From contig CAMVON010000001.1 in NCBI GenBank assembly GCA_947169155.1, positions 1 through 64,000 on the forward strand: 64,000 nucleotides of DNA. Direction: 5' to 3'. Below the pieces are notes generated by a model. It saw nothing but the letters and a program-made list of their open reading frames with translations. It was not told the DNA's origin and ran no database searches. This DNA comes from an uncultured Clostridiaceae bacterium. GTDB taxonomy: Bacteria > Bacillota > Clostridia > TANB77 > CAG-465. Below, piece by piece: positions 25,840-35,461 of this stretch. A program made the translations under genes and the position numbers. Numbering within the stretch: position 1 is the stretch's first letter; the number at the start of each line of letters is the position of its first letter.

Positions 25840-25868
25840 TTGAAAGTTGTTGACTTTTTTGATATAAT
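25840..25868 (+). promoter_or_regulatory. SigA-type promoter of era
   Basis: TTGAAA (25840-25845), 17-bp spacer, TATAAT (25863-25868). The TTGACT at 25850 is too close to the -10 to be used with it. Confidence 0.78.
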
Positions 25869-25888
25869 ATACCCGTGGAGGAAATGTT

Positions 25889-26803
25889 ATGTTTAAATCT
25901 GGATATATAACAGTTGTAGGTAAGCCAAATGTTGGTAAATCTACACTAGTAAATAAGATGGTAGGCTTTAAAGTTGCAATTACAACACCAAAGCCACAAA
26001 CAACAAGATTTAATATTAAAGGAATAATTACAGATGAAAAATCTCAAATGGTATTTATAGATACACCTGGTGTACATGTTCCAAAAGATAAAATGGGCGA
26101 GTATATGATGAAAAATGTTGAAAGTGCCATTGAGTCTGTTGATGTTGTAATTTATATGGTTGATGCTACAAAGCCAACTATAGATAAAGCAAATGAGACT
26201 ATAATGCAAAATATTGCAACAACAAAGTCTAGTGTTATTCTATGTATAAATAAAATAGATAAAATTGAAAAAGGTAAAATACTTAAAATTATATCTATTT
26301 ATGATGAATACTTTAAGTCTGTTGGTGGATCTTTTAAAGAAATCGTTCCAATATCTGTATATAAACAAGATGGGTTAGATATACTTAAAGAGTGTATAGA
26401 GAAATGGTTACCTGAGGGCGAACCAATTTATGGTGAAGATGAAATTACAGATATAACTGAAAGAGAAATAATTGAGGAAACAATTAGAGAAAAAGCTCTA
26501 AATAATCTTCAAGAAGAAGTGCCACATGGAATTAAAGTTGAAGTTGAAAAATTTAAGAAAAGAAAAAACAGACAAAAACAAGCTGTATATGATATAGATG
26601 TAAATATAATTTGTGAGAAAGCATCACATAAGGGAATAATAATTGGAAAAGATGGTGCTATGCTTAAAAAAATAGGATCACAAGCAAGAGTTGACATTGA
26701 AGAAATGTTAGATGATAAAGTAAATCTTCAAATTTGGGTTAAAGTTAGACCAGATTGGCAAGATAACGATACTTATTTACAAAATATAAAATCTAAAATA
26801 TAA
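25889..26803 (+). CDS. era: GTPase Era
   Basis: A 304-residue Ras-like GTPase with a C-terminal KH domain. G1 is GKPNVGKST (~10-18), G3 is DTPGVH, G4 is NKID. The KH domain GxxG loop is IIIGKDGAMLKKIG at ~252. Era binds the 3' end of 16S rRNA during 30S maturation. GGAGG precedes the ATG at 25889. The gene is followed by yqzL and recO, the standard Bacillota order. Confidence 0.97.
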   Translation: MFKSGYITVVGKPNVGKSTLVNKMVGFKVAITTPKPQTTRFNIKGIITDEKSQMVFIDTPGVHVPKDKMGEYMMKNVESAIESVDVVIYMVDATKPTIDKANETIMQNIATTKSSVILCINKIDKIEKGKILKIISIYDEYFKSVGGSFKEIVPISVYKQDGLDILKECIEKWLPEGEPIYGEDEITDITEREIIEETIREKALNNLQEEVPHGIKVEVEKFKKRKNRQKQAVYDIDVNIICEKASHKGIIIGKDGAMLKKIGSQARVDIEEMLDDKVNLQIWVKVRPDWQDNDTYLQNIKSKI

Positions 26804-26850
26804 ATGTATATATAATTATTTTTTACATAAATTATTATTAAGGTGATTTA

Positions 26851-27006
26851 ATGTATAAAGATAGTTTATGGAATGATTTTATAAAGACTGGTAAGGTAGA
26901 AAAATATATTGAATTTAAAAGAGCAGAAGAATTAGAAAAAGAAGGGGCTAAGATAGATGAAACTGATAAAAGTGAAAGGGATAGTAATACGAGAAAGTAC
27001 GTATAA
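26851..27006 (+). CDS. yqzL: YqzL family small protein
   Basis: A 51-codon gene overlooked because of its size: it begins MYKDSLWNDFIKTGKVEKYI and ends RKYV. The SLWNDFIKTGKVEKYIEFK core fits the YqzL family, which in Bacillus also sits between era and recO. AAGGTG lies 6 nt before the ATG. Its 3' end overlaps the recO start by 50 nt in another frame, so recO translation probably depends on it or begins within it. The biochemical role of YqzL is not known. Confidence 0.82.
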   Translation: MYKDSLWNDFIKTGKVEKYIEFKRAEELEKEGAKIDETDKSERDSNTRKYV

Positions 27007-27679
27007 AGATAATGACAAAATAATAACTATACTTACTGATTCTATTGGTAAAGTATCTGTTATTGCAAAAGGTGCAAAAAAAACAAATAGTCCATATCTT
27101 GCAAGTTCTCAATATCTTGTATATAGTGAATTTGTACTTTATCAAAATACTGGTTATTTTTATTTAAATTCAGCCTCTGTTATCAACACTTTCTACAATT
27201 TAAGAATAGATTTAGATAAGCTTCAAATTGTTTTTGAGCTTACAAAACTCATTAATTCAGTAACGGATGAAAACCAGGATTGTGAAAAAATATTAAAATT
27301 ATTTTTAAATACAATTTATGCTTTAGATAAGTTAGATAAAGATAAAAAATTAATAGTAAACGCATTCAAAATTAAGCTATTTACTTTGCTTGGATTTGCT
27401 CCAAGACAAGATAAATGTGCAAATTGTTCTAAATTACTACTTGACGCAGAGGAAGAATTTGTATATTATAATTATGTGGATAATGTATTCTTGTGTGAAA
27501 ATTGCAAAGGAGTAGGAGATAGTAGAAGTGTTATTAGATTAACTAAGGCTACATTTAATGCTATTTTTTATGTTATACGTTCAGATTTAAAAAAAATGTT
27601 TTCATTTGAACTTAAGAACTATACAGACTTTGAACTTTTTGGACAAGTATTTACAGATACAATATTTAGTGGAATTTAA
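26957..27679 (+). CDS. recO: DNA repair protein RecO
   Basis: A 240-residue RecO with an N-terminal OB-fold (MKLIKVKGIVIRESTYKDND, conserved as the first strand and loop), a helical middle, and a four-Cys zinc site (CANC near 153, CENC near 178). RecO works with RecR to load RecA onto SSB-coated DNA and anneals strands. The ATG at 26957 lies inside yqzL, with GAAGGGG 9 nt upstream. Confidence 0.95.
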   Translation: MKLIKVKGIVIRESTYKDNDKIITILTDSIGKVSVIAKGAKKTNSPYLASSQYLVYSEFVLYQNTGYFYLNSASVINTFYNLRIDLDKLQIVFELTKLINSVTDENQDCEKILKLFLNTIYALDKLDKDKKLIVNAFKIKLFTLLGFAPRQDKCANCSKLLLDAEEEFVYYNYVDNVFLCENCKGVGDSRSVIRLTKATFNAIFYVIRSDLKKMFSFELKNYTDFELFGQVFTDTIFSGI

Positions 27680-27692
27680 TTAAAGGGGGAAG

Positions 27693-28589
27693 ATGATGCA
27701 AAACAAAACTGTTAATATAGTATGCGGTATTTTAATTATTGCAGCATTAATATGCTTTGGATATATAGCTTGTAGCTCTATATTTTCAAAGAAAGAAGAA
27801 AAGCCAAAAGAAGAAATAGAAGTTATTGAGACTGTAGAAACAGATGATAATGGTAGAACAGAAAGAGGTCAAAATGTTAATCTAGGAAGTAGAATTGCAC
27901 TTCCAGTTAAGGCATTAATTAATTATTCTGAAATTTATTCTAATTCAATTATGAATAATTTAGATGATAGAGCTCTATCTGATGAAACTAAAACTTTAAT
28001 TGCATTAGATAAAATATATAAAACAGCTGAGTTTAACGGATATTTAAGATATTCAGAAGAATATAACTCTACATATATTTTGCCAGAAGAGATGGATGTA
28101 GTATTAAAAAGTATTTTCAAAGATTCAACAGTAAATAGAGTAGGAGTAGATGAGATATTAATATATGATCAAAATACTAATACATATGTTATTGTTCCTC
28201 ATGGATATCCAACAGGGTCTATTGAGTATACATATGAAGTACCATATAAAATAACTACATATCCAGATAGATTAGAGTTATTAGCTTATAGATTATATGC
28301 AACTAAAACAATTGAGATGCAAGAGATTAATACTACTCAAAAAGTTGATTTGTTTTATAATAAAGAGAAGACATCTGTAGCATTTGTAATAAATAATGAT
28401 CCTGAGTTTACAGATAATACTCAACTAGATTATATATTAAAGAAAATAAATGGTGGAGTAATTGATGCAAATCAATTAAGTCAAGTAAAATATACATTTG
28501 AAAAAGTAGATGATGAGTATAGAATTTCTAAGTTTGAAAAAGTAAGTAAAACTGCTAATACTCAACCAGATACTGAAAATGAAAAATAG
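27693..28589 (+). CDS. Hypothetical membrane-anchored protein, 298 aa
   Basis: An N-terminal signal anchor (~8-30, IVCGILIIAALICFGYIACS) precedes an acidic linker (KKEEKPKEEIEVIETVETDD) and a ~250-residue extracytoplasmic domain with mixed helix and strand. Family not recognised. The Cys in IACSS could suggest a lipobox, but the preceding residues and distance are atypical. AAAGGGGG precedes tandem ATGs at 27693 and 27696. It follows recO by 13 bp, so it belongs to the era-yqzL-recO transcript, and ends before a terminator. Confidence 0.65.
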   Translation: MMQNKTVNIVCGILIIAALICFGYIACSSIFSKKEEKPKEEIEVIETVETDDNGRTERGQNVNLGSRIALPVKALINYSEIYSNSIMNNLDDRALSDETKTLIALDKIYKTAEFNGYLRYSEEYNSTYILPEEMDVVLKSIFKDSTVNRVGVDEILIYDQNTNTYVIVPHGYPTGSIEYTYEVPYKITTYPDRLELLAYRLYATKTIEMQEINTTQKVDLFYNKEKTSVAFVINNDPEFTDNTQLDYILKKINGGVIDANQLSQVKYTFEKVDDEYRISKFEKVSKTANTQPDTENEK

Positions 28590-28596
28590 GCAAAAA

Positions 28597-28632
28597 AAGA
28601 GAAGTAAACAATTAAGTTTACTTCTTTTTTTA
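28597..28632. terminator. Bidirectional terminator
   Basis: A stem of at least 9 bp (28601-28609 with 28616-28624), flanked by A and T runs, ends both the era operon and the convergent PBP gene. Confidence 0.85.
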
Positions 28633-30714
28633 TCTTTGATAGTAGTAATCCATTGATTGTTTCCATACAGCATTAACATTCCATAAAGGTATATGTTTTG
28701 GATTGTCAAAACCACCCCATAAGCAGAATGTAATATCATCTGTAAATCCACAAGTCCAAATGTCTTTAACATCATTTGTAGTACCAGTTTTAAGGTAAGT
28801 AGTATGTCCATCGACTACTGCTGTTCTACCTGTACCATAACGTGATACTGCATTTAATGATTCTTTTAGCTTTCCTGCAGCCTCGGGTGATATAACTTGA
28901 TGCTCATTTTTATTAACTTCAATCTTTTTATCTTCAACCATTACATATTGAATTGTTGATGCTTTTTTGAAATTACCATCATTACTTATTGCATTATATG
29001 CTTGTGTCATTTCAAATGGTGATATGCCATTGTATAGACCACCTAGTGCTAAGCATGGATAATACATATCATTAACATTGTCTATTGATGTGATACCCCA
29101 GCTTTTTAAATATTCATAGGATTTAGCAATTCCAACTTTTTCAAGTGTTGTTACAGCTACTGTGTTTAAAGAGTAGGCTATAGCATCATTTGTAGAAATT
29201 GCACCTCTGAAAGTATTACTTGCATTATGTACATTCCATGTACCTGTTGCAGTTTTAATACTTACTGGAACATCATAAACTGTTGTTGATGGTTGTAGTA
29301 TTCCCATATCGTATGCTGGTCCATAAACGCTTAATGGTTTGATTGCAGAACCAGTTTGTCTTTTAATACGATAAGCATGATTTAGATGTGAATCTTGTCT
29401 AGATGGAATCATTGCAATAACTCCGCCTTCTTTATTAGTTATAACACCACCAAGTTCAAAGCCCTCTACATCAGTATAGTTTGATTTAGCAATTTCATAT
29501 ACTTTCTTTTGATAATCTACATCTAGGTTAGTATATATTCTTACTTTACCTCTAAATAAAATATCTTTTGCATCATCATATGAACAGTTATATGAGTCTT
29601 TGATTGTGTTAATAGCATCATCTACAGCTACATCTAAATAAGGTTTTAGAGCAGGATCATTTTTTGCTAATTTTGAAGAACCATTACTAAATTTGATTTC
29701 GAATGCTACTGCTTCGTTGTACTGATCTTCATTGATTAGATTTAACTCTTTCATTTTAGCTAAAACTAATTTCTGTCTTCTAAATAATCTCTCTTGCGTG
29801 TTGTCTCCATATGGATTTAGAAAATCTGGTGAGTTAGGAATAGAAGCAAGTACTGCAGCTTGTGCAATATTTAAATCTTTTGGTTCACAATCAAAATAGG
29901 TCATTGATGCTTCATAAATACCATATGCCCCGTTACCATAGTAAACCAAGTTCATATAACTTGCTAATATTTTATGCTTAGACCAGTTATCTGTTAAGTA
30001 TAGAGCGCTTCCAATTTCTCTAGCTTTTCTGCTAGCTGAGTGAGATGAGTCACCTGTTGCAACTTTTACAAGTTGTTGAGTTATTGTGCTACCACCAAAT
30101 GATGAGTCACCTTTTAGAATATAGTTGAATATTGCATATAGCAATCTGTTAAATGAGATTCCCATATTTTCATAGAATGTTTCATCTTCAATTGCAGTGA
30201 ATGCATCTCCAACATGTTTAGGTAGACTATTTATATCTGTATAAACAGATGAGTAGGTAGGTACGAAACCTTCCTCTTGGTTGTCATAGTATCCATACAT
30301 TACGGAAATTAGATTTCCATCTTTGTCATAGATATATGGAACTTTTTCTATGTCAATTCTAGAAGTATCAAAACCACTATTATATGAATTAATTGCAGTG
30401 GTTAAATATGGAACAAAGAATATTGTTCCTCCAATAATTGCAAGTAGTATAACTAAGCAAGTAATTTTAAGAAAGATGTGTTTTTTCTTTTTCTTTCTTT
30501 TTTGTGGTCTTACTTTACTAAGTTTAGCTCTTTGTTTTGCAGCTTTAAACTCTTGCTTTAAATTAGATTTTGGTGTTGAATTAATATTCTTGTCATTTTT
30601 AAAGTCATCTGGTGTAGTTTCCACAGTTGTAGTCTCTTTGCTACTATCTTTTTGATAGTTTTTATACATAAATTTCATGTATTTTTCTTGAAAAGACTCT
30701 TTGTGTTTACCCAT
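28630..30714 (-). CDS. Class A penicillin-binding protein (transglycosylase/transpeptidase)
   Basis: A 694-residue bifunctional peptidoglycan synthase. A basic, Lys-rich cytoplasmic part (~1-80) precedes one membrane helix (~82-105). The GT51 glycosyltransferase domain has EDETFYENMG (~173) and GGSTITQQLVK (~205). The transpeptidase domain has SAIK (~454), SLN in YSLNTVAV, and KTGT (~640). It polymerises lipid II and cross-links stems at the outer membrane face. ATG at 30714 follows AAAGGAG; a GTG 11 codons upstream is an alternative with its own GGAGG. Confidence 0.95.
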   Translation of the reverse strand: MGKHKESFQEKYMKFMYKNYQKDSSKETTTVETTPDDFKNDKNINSTPKSNLKQEFKAAKQRAKLSKVRPQKRKKKKKHIFLKITCLVILLAIIGGTIFFVPYLTTAINSYNSGFDTSRIDIEKVPYIYDKDGNLISVMYGYYDNQEEGFVPTYSSVYTDINSLPKHVGDAFTAIEDETFYENMGISFNRLLYAIFNYILKGDSSFGGSTITQQLVKVATGDSSHSASRKAREIGSALYLTDNWSKHKILASYMNLVYYGNGAYGIYEASMTYFDCEPKDLNIAQAAVLASIPNSPDFLNPYGDNTQERLFRRQKLVLAKMKELNLINEDQYNEAVAFEIKFSNGSSKLAKNDPALKPYLDVAVDDAINTIKDSYNCSYDDAKDILFRGKVRIYTNLDVDYQKKVYEIAKSNYTDVEGFELGGVITNKEGGVIAMIPSRQDSHLNHAYRIKRQTGSAIKPLSVYGPAYDMGILQPSTTVYDVPVSIKTATGTWNVHNASNTFRGAISTNDAIAYSLNTVAVTTLEKVGIAKSYEYLKSWGITSIDNVNDMYYPCLALGGLYNGISPFEMTQAYNAISNDGNFKKASTIQYVMVEDKKIEVNKNEHQVISPEAAGKLKESLNAVSRYGTGRTAVVDGHTTYLKTGTTNDVKDIWTCGFTDDITFCLWGGFDNPKHIPLWNVNAVWKQSMDYYYQR

Positions 30715-30811
30715 AGACTCACTCCTTTTTCCACGTTTTCTTTTCACTATACTTATCCCTCCATTTCTTAAAAATATTAATCTTAAGATGTAAAATTCAA
30801 AATCCGGTAAT

Positions 30812-30840
30812 ATTTTATCATTAAATGGAGCAAAAGTCAA
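30812..30840 (-). promoter_or_regulatory. SigA-type promoter of the PBP gene
   Basis: On the minus strand TTGACT (30835-30840), 17-bp spacer, TAAAAT (30812-30817). Confidence 0.75.
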
Positions 30841-30864
30841 CATAAAAGTAGAATAAAGTTACCA

Positions 30865-30900
30865 TAAAAAAAGACATATAAGTTTCCTTATATGTCTTAA
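30865..30900 (-). terminator. Terminator of glmS
   Basis: A 12-bp perfect stem (30871-30882 with 30887-30898) and, on the minus strand, a long U-tract. Confidence 0.88.
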
Positions 30901-30916
30901 AATTATATTTTTGAGA

Positions 30917-32725
30917 TTATTCAACTGTAACAGATTTTGCTAAGTTTCTTGGCTTATCTATGTCACATCCTCTAAGTTTTGCAGTTTCGTAAGCAATTAA
31001 TTGTAATGCTGCAACTGTAAGGATTGGTTCAGTAAAATCTGTAGTTTTTGGAAGTACAACTAGTTTGTCTGAAAATTCGCTACATTGATCTTTATGCATA
31101 TCTGTAGTAACGAAGATAGAGTATGAACCTCTAGCTTTAGTTTCTTTTATATTACTTACAGTTTTTTCATAAAGTTTTTCATCTGTAGCAATAGATATAA
31201 CTGGTGTTCCTTCTTCAACAAGAGAAATAGTACCATGTTTTAGTTCACCTGCACTATAAGATTCAGAGTGAGTATATGAGATTTCTTTTAGTTTTAGTGA
31301 ACCTTCCATACATACTGCAGAATCTATACCACGTCCAATGAAGAATACATCATTGTGAGTGTAAATGTCTTTTGCAATATCTAGGTATAAATCTCTGTTA
31401 TCTATTACATTTTGTAGTTTAGATTCAATAGATAATAAATCTTCTTTAATTTCTTGAGCTTTTTCGTCTGTCAAAACTCCGTTTTGTTTCATTGCCATTA
31501 ATGCAAGAGTAGAGAATACTGCAACTTGTGTTGTGTATCCTTTAGTTGTAGCAACAGCAATTTCAGGTCCTGCATAAGTGTAGATACATTTATCTACTTC
31601 TCTAGAGATTGTAGAACCTACAGCATTAACTATACCTACAACATAAGCACCTTTTTCTTTTGCTAAGCGAAGTGCTGCAATTGTATCTGCAGTTTCTCCA
31701 GATTGAGAAACAACAATTAGTAGAGTAGAAGGAGTAATTAACTCTTCGTTGTATCTATATTCAGATGCAACTTCTACCATTACAGGAATTTTACCATAAG
31801 TTTGAAGTAGGTATTTACCAACAAGTGCTGCATGCATTGCGCTTCCGCAAGCTACAATATGAATTTTATCAAAAGATTTAAAATCTATATCTGAATATGT
31901 GCAATTAGTGTAGTATCTATCAAAAATACCAGCAATTGCTTTTGGTTGTTCATATATTTCTTTTAACATGAAGTGATCGTATCCGTTCTTTTGATATTGA
32001 GCTGCATCCCAAGTTGCTGTTTGAGATTTTTTCTCAATTTCATTTAAATCACTATCATAGAAAGTAACAATATCTCTAGTAATTTTAACAAATTCACCTT
32101 CGTTAATTAGAGAATATTTGTTAGTGTAGTTAAGTATTGCAGATATGTCTGATGCTGCAAAGTTTCCATCATGTGCATATCCAATTACTAGTGGACTATC
32201 TTTACGAGTTGCATAGATTGTTGCTGGCTCATCGTTATAGATAACATCAAAAGCATAAGAACCTCTTAAACCTTTTGTAGCCTCAACTAAAGCTTTTAAT
32301 TTGTCTCCAGTTTGTTTGTAGCAATAATCTAAGTAAGCAGCTGCAACTTCTGTATCAGTTTCACTTTGGAAGTTATATCCTTTAGAGATTAATTCTTCTT
32401 TAAGTTCAGCATAGTTTTCTATGATTCCGTTATGAACTAAAGTAACATCTCCAACATGATGTGGGTGAGCATTAGTTTCATTTGGTTCTCCGTGAGTTGC
32501 CCATCTTGTATGAGCGATTGCACAACATGAATCAGTATTCATTGTTGATAGTTTTTCATCTAGATTAGAAATTTTTCCTTTAGATTTTACAATATCTACA
32601 TTTTGTCCATCAAAGAAAGCAATTCCAGATGAATCGTAACCTCTATATTCTAGATTTTTTAGGCCATTAATAGCCACTTCGACTGAATTATTTTTTCTTG
32701 TAGTGTATCCAATTATTCCACACAT
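30917..32725 (-). CDS. glmS: Glutamine-fructose-6-phosphate aminotransferase
   Basis: A 602-residue GlmS. The N-terminal class II glutaminase domain begins MCGIIGYTT with the nucleophilic Cys2. Two SIS sugar-isomerase domains follow (SQSGETADT at ~350; SYTHSESYSAGELKHG at ~485), and the C-terminus is KPRNLAKSVTVE. It makes glucosamine-6-phosphate, the first step to UDP-GlcNAc for peptidoglycan. TAGGAGG precedes the ATG at 32725. It is controlled by the ribozyme in its leader. Confidence 0.98.
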   Translation of the reverse strand: MCGIIGYTTRKNNSVEVAINGLKNLEYRGYDSSGIAFFDGQNVDIVKSKGKISNLDEKLSTMNTDSCCAIAHTRWATHGEPNETNAHPHHVGDVTLVHNGIIENYAELKEELISKGYNFQSETDTEVAAAYLDYCYKQTGDKLKALVEATKGLRGSYAFDVIYNDEPATIYATRKDSPLVIGYAHDGNFAASDISAILNYTNKYSLINEGEFVKITRDIVTFYDSDLNEIEKKSQTATWDAAQYQKNGYDHFMLKEIYEQPKAIAGIFDRYYTNCTYSDIDFKSFDKIHIVACGSAMHAALVGKYLLQTYGKIPVMVEVASEYRYNEELITPSTLLIVVSQSGETADTIAALRLAKEKGAYVVGIVNAVGSTISREVDKCIYTYAGPEIAVATTKGYTTQVAVFSTLALMAMKQNGVLTDEKAQEIKEDLLSIESKLQNVIDNRDLYLDIAKDIYTHNDVFFIGRGIDSAVCMEGSLKLKEISYTHSESYSAGELKHGTISLVEEGTPVISIATDEKLYEKTVSNIKETKARGSYSIFVTTDMHKDQCSEFSDKLVVLPKTTDFTEPILTVAALQLIAYETAKLRGCDIDKPRNLAKSVTVE

Positions 32726-32825
32726 TTTTTAATTACCTCCTAATATACAATTATCAATGTTCAGTTTTGTTCCGTTCTTAGAATAAATATAGCTTTGTTA
32801 CAAGAAAATTTTGCTTTTTTACTAT

Positions 32826-32920
32826 ATTTTTACGATATCTAATTTACCGTGATAGCATCCGCTGACTATTCGACAACTATCATCCTCGTCAACACTTTAT
32901 AGTGCCCATGCGCTAAGTAA
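32826..32920 (-). ncRNA. glmS ribozyme (GlcN6P-responsive self-cleaving riboswitch)
   Basis: The minus-strand leader contains the diagnostic elements in order: AGCGC at the cleavage site (predicted cut between 32914 and 32913), GTTGACGAGG, GTTGTCGAAT, and CAGCGGATGCTATCACGG. GATAG and CTATC flank the core as a pairing stem. Glucosamine-6-phosphate acts as cofactor for cleavage, exposing the message to RNase J and lowering GlmS. Outer boundaries are approximate. Confidence 0.95.
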
Positions 32921-32968
32921 TAAAGATTGCTTTTTGTTCACCTCCAACAATTTTTACACTTTGGGCAT

Positions 32969-32997
32969 ATTATATATGATTTATATTTAAAAGTCAA
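32969..32997 (-). promoter_or_regulatory. Promoter of glmS
   Basis: On the minus strand TTGACT (32992-32997), 17-bp spacer, TATAAT (32969-32974). Transcript start about 32962, ~48 nt before the ribozyme cleavage site. Confidence 0.88.
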
Positions 32998-33118
32998 ATG
33001 AATGGGAGGCGACTAGTAATAGTTATGTAGTTGAAACTTAATAAATACCTTAATGTTAAACAATTATGAAATTCTTGTGAAATTGTTACATTATATGTTA
33101 TTTTTTGTTGCATATTCT

Positions 33119-33146
33119 TTGACAAAGTATTGCTTTATGATATAAT
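33119..33146 (+). promoter_or_regulatory. SigA-type promoter of the glucosaminidase gene
   Basis: TTGACA (33119-33124), 16-bp spacer, TATAAT (33141-33146). The rest of 33001-33118 shows nothing I can assign. Confidence 0.8.
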
Positions 33147-33190
33147 TTTTGTAGTAAAATGAATATTTTTGTCATTAAGGAGGGGTGATA

Positions 33191-35446
33191 ATGGAAAAGA
33201 AATTAGGGTTTAAAGTACTAGCATGTTTTATGGTACTTACTATTGTTGCGTCTTTATTCAACTTTTCTAGCGTTAAAGCTCAAATTGGCTATCCATTACC
33301 AGTATCATATATAGATTATAATTTCCCTGATTCATATAAATCATACATAGATAAAATGAAAGCAGCTCATCCAAATTGGACTTTCAAAGCTGTGCATTTA
33401 AATTTAGATTGGAATACAGCTTTATCTCACGAAACTTATGAGGTAGATGATGGAATAAGTTTGGTAGAAGATATCTTTGGTAGTGAGTGGAAGAGGGACG
33501 GAAAAAACTACTATCAAGATGGAAACTATGTAACAGCTTCTAAAGCTGGCGTTGCTTATGTTATGGATCCTAGAAACTTTTTAAATGATCAAGGAATATT
33601 TATGTTTGAAGCATTAGTGTATTCTGAATCATCTCAAACTGCAGGAGCAGTGCAAGCGGTACTTGCACCAACTCTTATGGGAAGTACTAGAAAAAATCAA
33701 TACCAAAGCTATGGAGAGTGGAAGTATCTTAATGCTACTTATGCAGAGCTTATTGCAAGATACGGTAAAGAGGTTGGAATAAATCCAGTGCATATTGCAT
33801 CTCGTATTAGACAAGAAAATAGTGGTAATTTAGCTACTAATAAATTAATAGATGGTCATAATGGACTATATAATTTCTTTAATATTGGTGCTTTTGATAA
33901 CCAATATGGAAGTGCGGTTACAAATGGTCTAACATATGCTAAAAATCACGGATGGACAAATGTAGGAGCGGCTTTAAAAGGTGGAATGCAATATATTTAT
34001 GATAAGTATATAAAATATGGACAAAACACAATTTATTTTGAACGTTTTGATGTTAATAATCCTGGTTCTGGACAATGGTTACTTGGTACAGGTTATATGA
34101 CAAATATTTTTGCTCCTAGAAGTGAAGCTTTAATTACTTATAATGCATATAATTCATATGGATTATTAGATTTACCTTTTGAGTTTCATATTCCTGTTTA
34201 TGATAATATGCCATCATATGCAAGTCCAATGCCAACTCCAAATGGAGTATACTTTGTAGATGACAATACTAGGGTATATTTAGATGACCCAAGTGATAGT
34301 GGTGTAACAGATGAATTTTGGATTAGAAGTGGTCCAGATACATCTTCATCTATTGTAGAAAAAATATATGAAAACCAAGAAGGTCAAAATAATAGAACTC
34401 AATTTACAAGAACTGGCATAGGTTATAATACACTATATGATAGAATTCGTTTTGATGATGGACGTGTAGGATATATTCTAAAAAAATGGGTACATGAAGT
34501 GACTTATACAAAAGTTACAGGGGTAGCTTTAAATACAACATATACAAATATGAGTGTAGGTAATAGTATGAAGCTTACTGCCTCAGTTAGTCCACAAGAT
34601 GCTAATAACAAAAATGTTAAGTGGTCAACTTCAGACTCAAGTATAGCTACTGTAGATCAAAATGGTAATGTAGTAGCACAAAAGCCAGGAGTTGCAACAA
34701 TTACTGTAGTAACTGTAGATCAAAATAAGAGCGCTACTTGTACAATTAATGTAATACAAGATAAAGTTACTTCAATAAGAATTCCTGAGAGTGAATATGA
34801 ATTAACTCTTGGATCTTCAACAGTAATAACACCAATATTTAATCCTACTACTGCAAAAAACACAAATTATACAGTGACATCTTCAAATACTGCAGTAGCA
34901 ACAACAAATGGGCATGTAATAATTGCTGCAGGTGAAGGAACTACTACTCTTACATTTAAATCTGAAGATGGTGGACATACAGCAACAACTAATTTAAAAG
35001 TTGTAGCTCAAGATAAAGAACAAATTGTTATGGATGAGCCATTAAAACTAGATAATAAATATATTACAGGTGTAGATTTAACAAATAACTCAGTAGATGC
35101 TGTAAATGAAAAAATCCATACTGGATACAATGTTAAATATGTAGATATTAATGGTAAAGAAATATATGGTACAGAATTAATTGGAACAGGCACAAAGATA
35201 CAATTTAGAAAAAATGATATAGTAGAGGAAGAATATACATTTTTAATATATGGAGATGTTGATGGAAGTGGAGTTATTAATGCAAGAGATTTACTTGTAC
35301 TTCAAAGATATCTTTTAAATAAAGCAGAATTATCTCAACTTCAAATAAAAGCATCAACACTAGATAAAAATGCTCAAGCACCAAACGCTTTAGATTTATT
35401 AAAAATTCAAAGACATATATTAGGTAAGTATATTATAGAACAATAA
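33191..35446 (+). CDS. Secreted glucosaminidase (GH73-like) with SH3, two BIG2 and a dockerin-like tail
   Basis: A 751-residue exported protein. Signal peptide ~1-28 (SSVKA-QIG). A lysozyme-like glucosaminidase domain lies at ~115-290 (FMFEALVYSESSQ with a candidate catalytic Glu, HIASRIRQENSGN). An SH3-like region follows at ~352-437 (FWIRSGPDTSSSIV, DGRVGYILKKWV). Two BIG2 Ig-like domains follow at ~443-520 and ~526-607. Residues ~687-751 form a dockerin type I-like module: YGDVDGSGVINARDLLVLQRY, Ca-loop intact (first 20 residues shown in part), then a degenerate second repeat (DKNAQAPNALDLLKIQRH). Family members cleave the glycan backbone of peptidoglycan. ATG at 33191 follows AAGGAGG. Its neighbour carries a cohesin-like domain. 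Confidence 0.85.
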   Translation: MEKKLGFKVLACFMVLTIVASLFNFSSVKAQIGYPLPVSYIDYNFPDSYKSYIDKMKAAHPNWTFKAVHLNLDWNTALSHETYEVDDGISLVEDIFGSEWKRDGKNYYQDGNYVTASKAGVAYVMDPRNFLNDQGIFMFEALVYSESSQTAGAVQAVLAPTLMGSTRKNQYQSYGEWKYLNATYAELIARYGKEVGINPVHIASRIRQENSGNLATNKLIDGHNGLYNFFNIGAFDNQYGSAVTNGLTYAKNHGWTNVGAALKGGMQYIYDKYIKYGQNTIYFERFDVNNPGSGQWLLGTGYMTNIFAPRSEALITYNAYNSYGLLDLPFEFHIPVYDNMPSYASPMPTPNGVYFVDDNTRVYLDDPSDSGVTDEFWIRSGPDTSSSIVEKIYENQEGQNNRTQFTRTGIGYNTLYDRIRFDDGRVGYILKKWVHEVTYTKVTGVALNTTYTNMSVGNSMKLTASVSPQDANNKNVKWSTSDSSIATVDQNGNVVAQKPGVATITVVTVDQNKSATCTINVIQDKVTSIRIPESEYELTLGSSTVITPIFNPTTAKNTNYTVTSSNTAVATTNGHVIIAAGEGTTTLTFKSEDGGHTATTNLKVVAQDKEQIVMDEPLKLDNKYITGVDLTNNSVDAVNEKIHTGYNVKYVDINGKEIYGTELIGTGTKIQFRKNDIVEEEYTFLIYGDVDGSGVINARDLLVLQRYLLNKAELSQLQIKASTLDKNAQAPNALDLLKIQRHILGKYIIEQ

Positions 35447-35461
35447 AGGTGGAGGATGTAT

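Noticed and set aside
32914-32950. Short leader ORF (GTG AAC AAA AAG ...) in the glmS 5' fragment
   Set aside because: GGAGGTG overlaps the start codon itself, giving no usable spacing, and the frame runs through the ribozyme cleavage site into its core.
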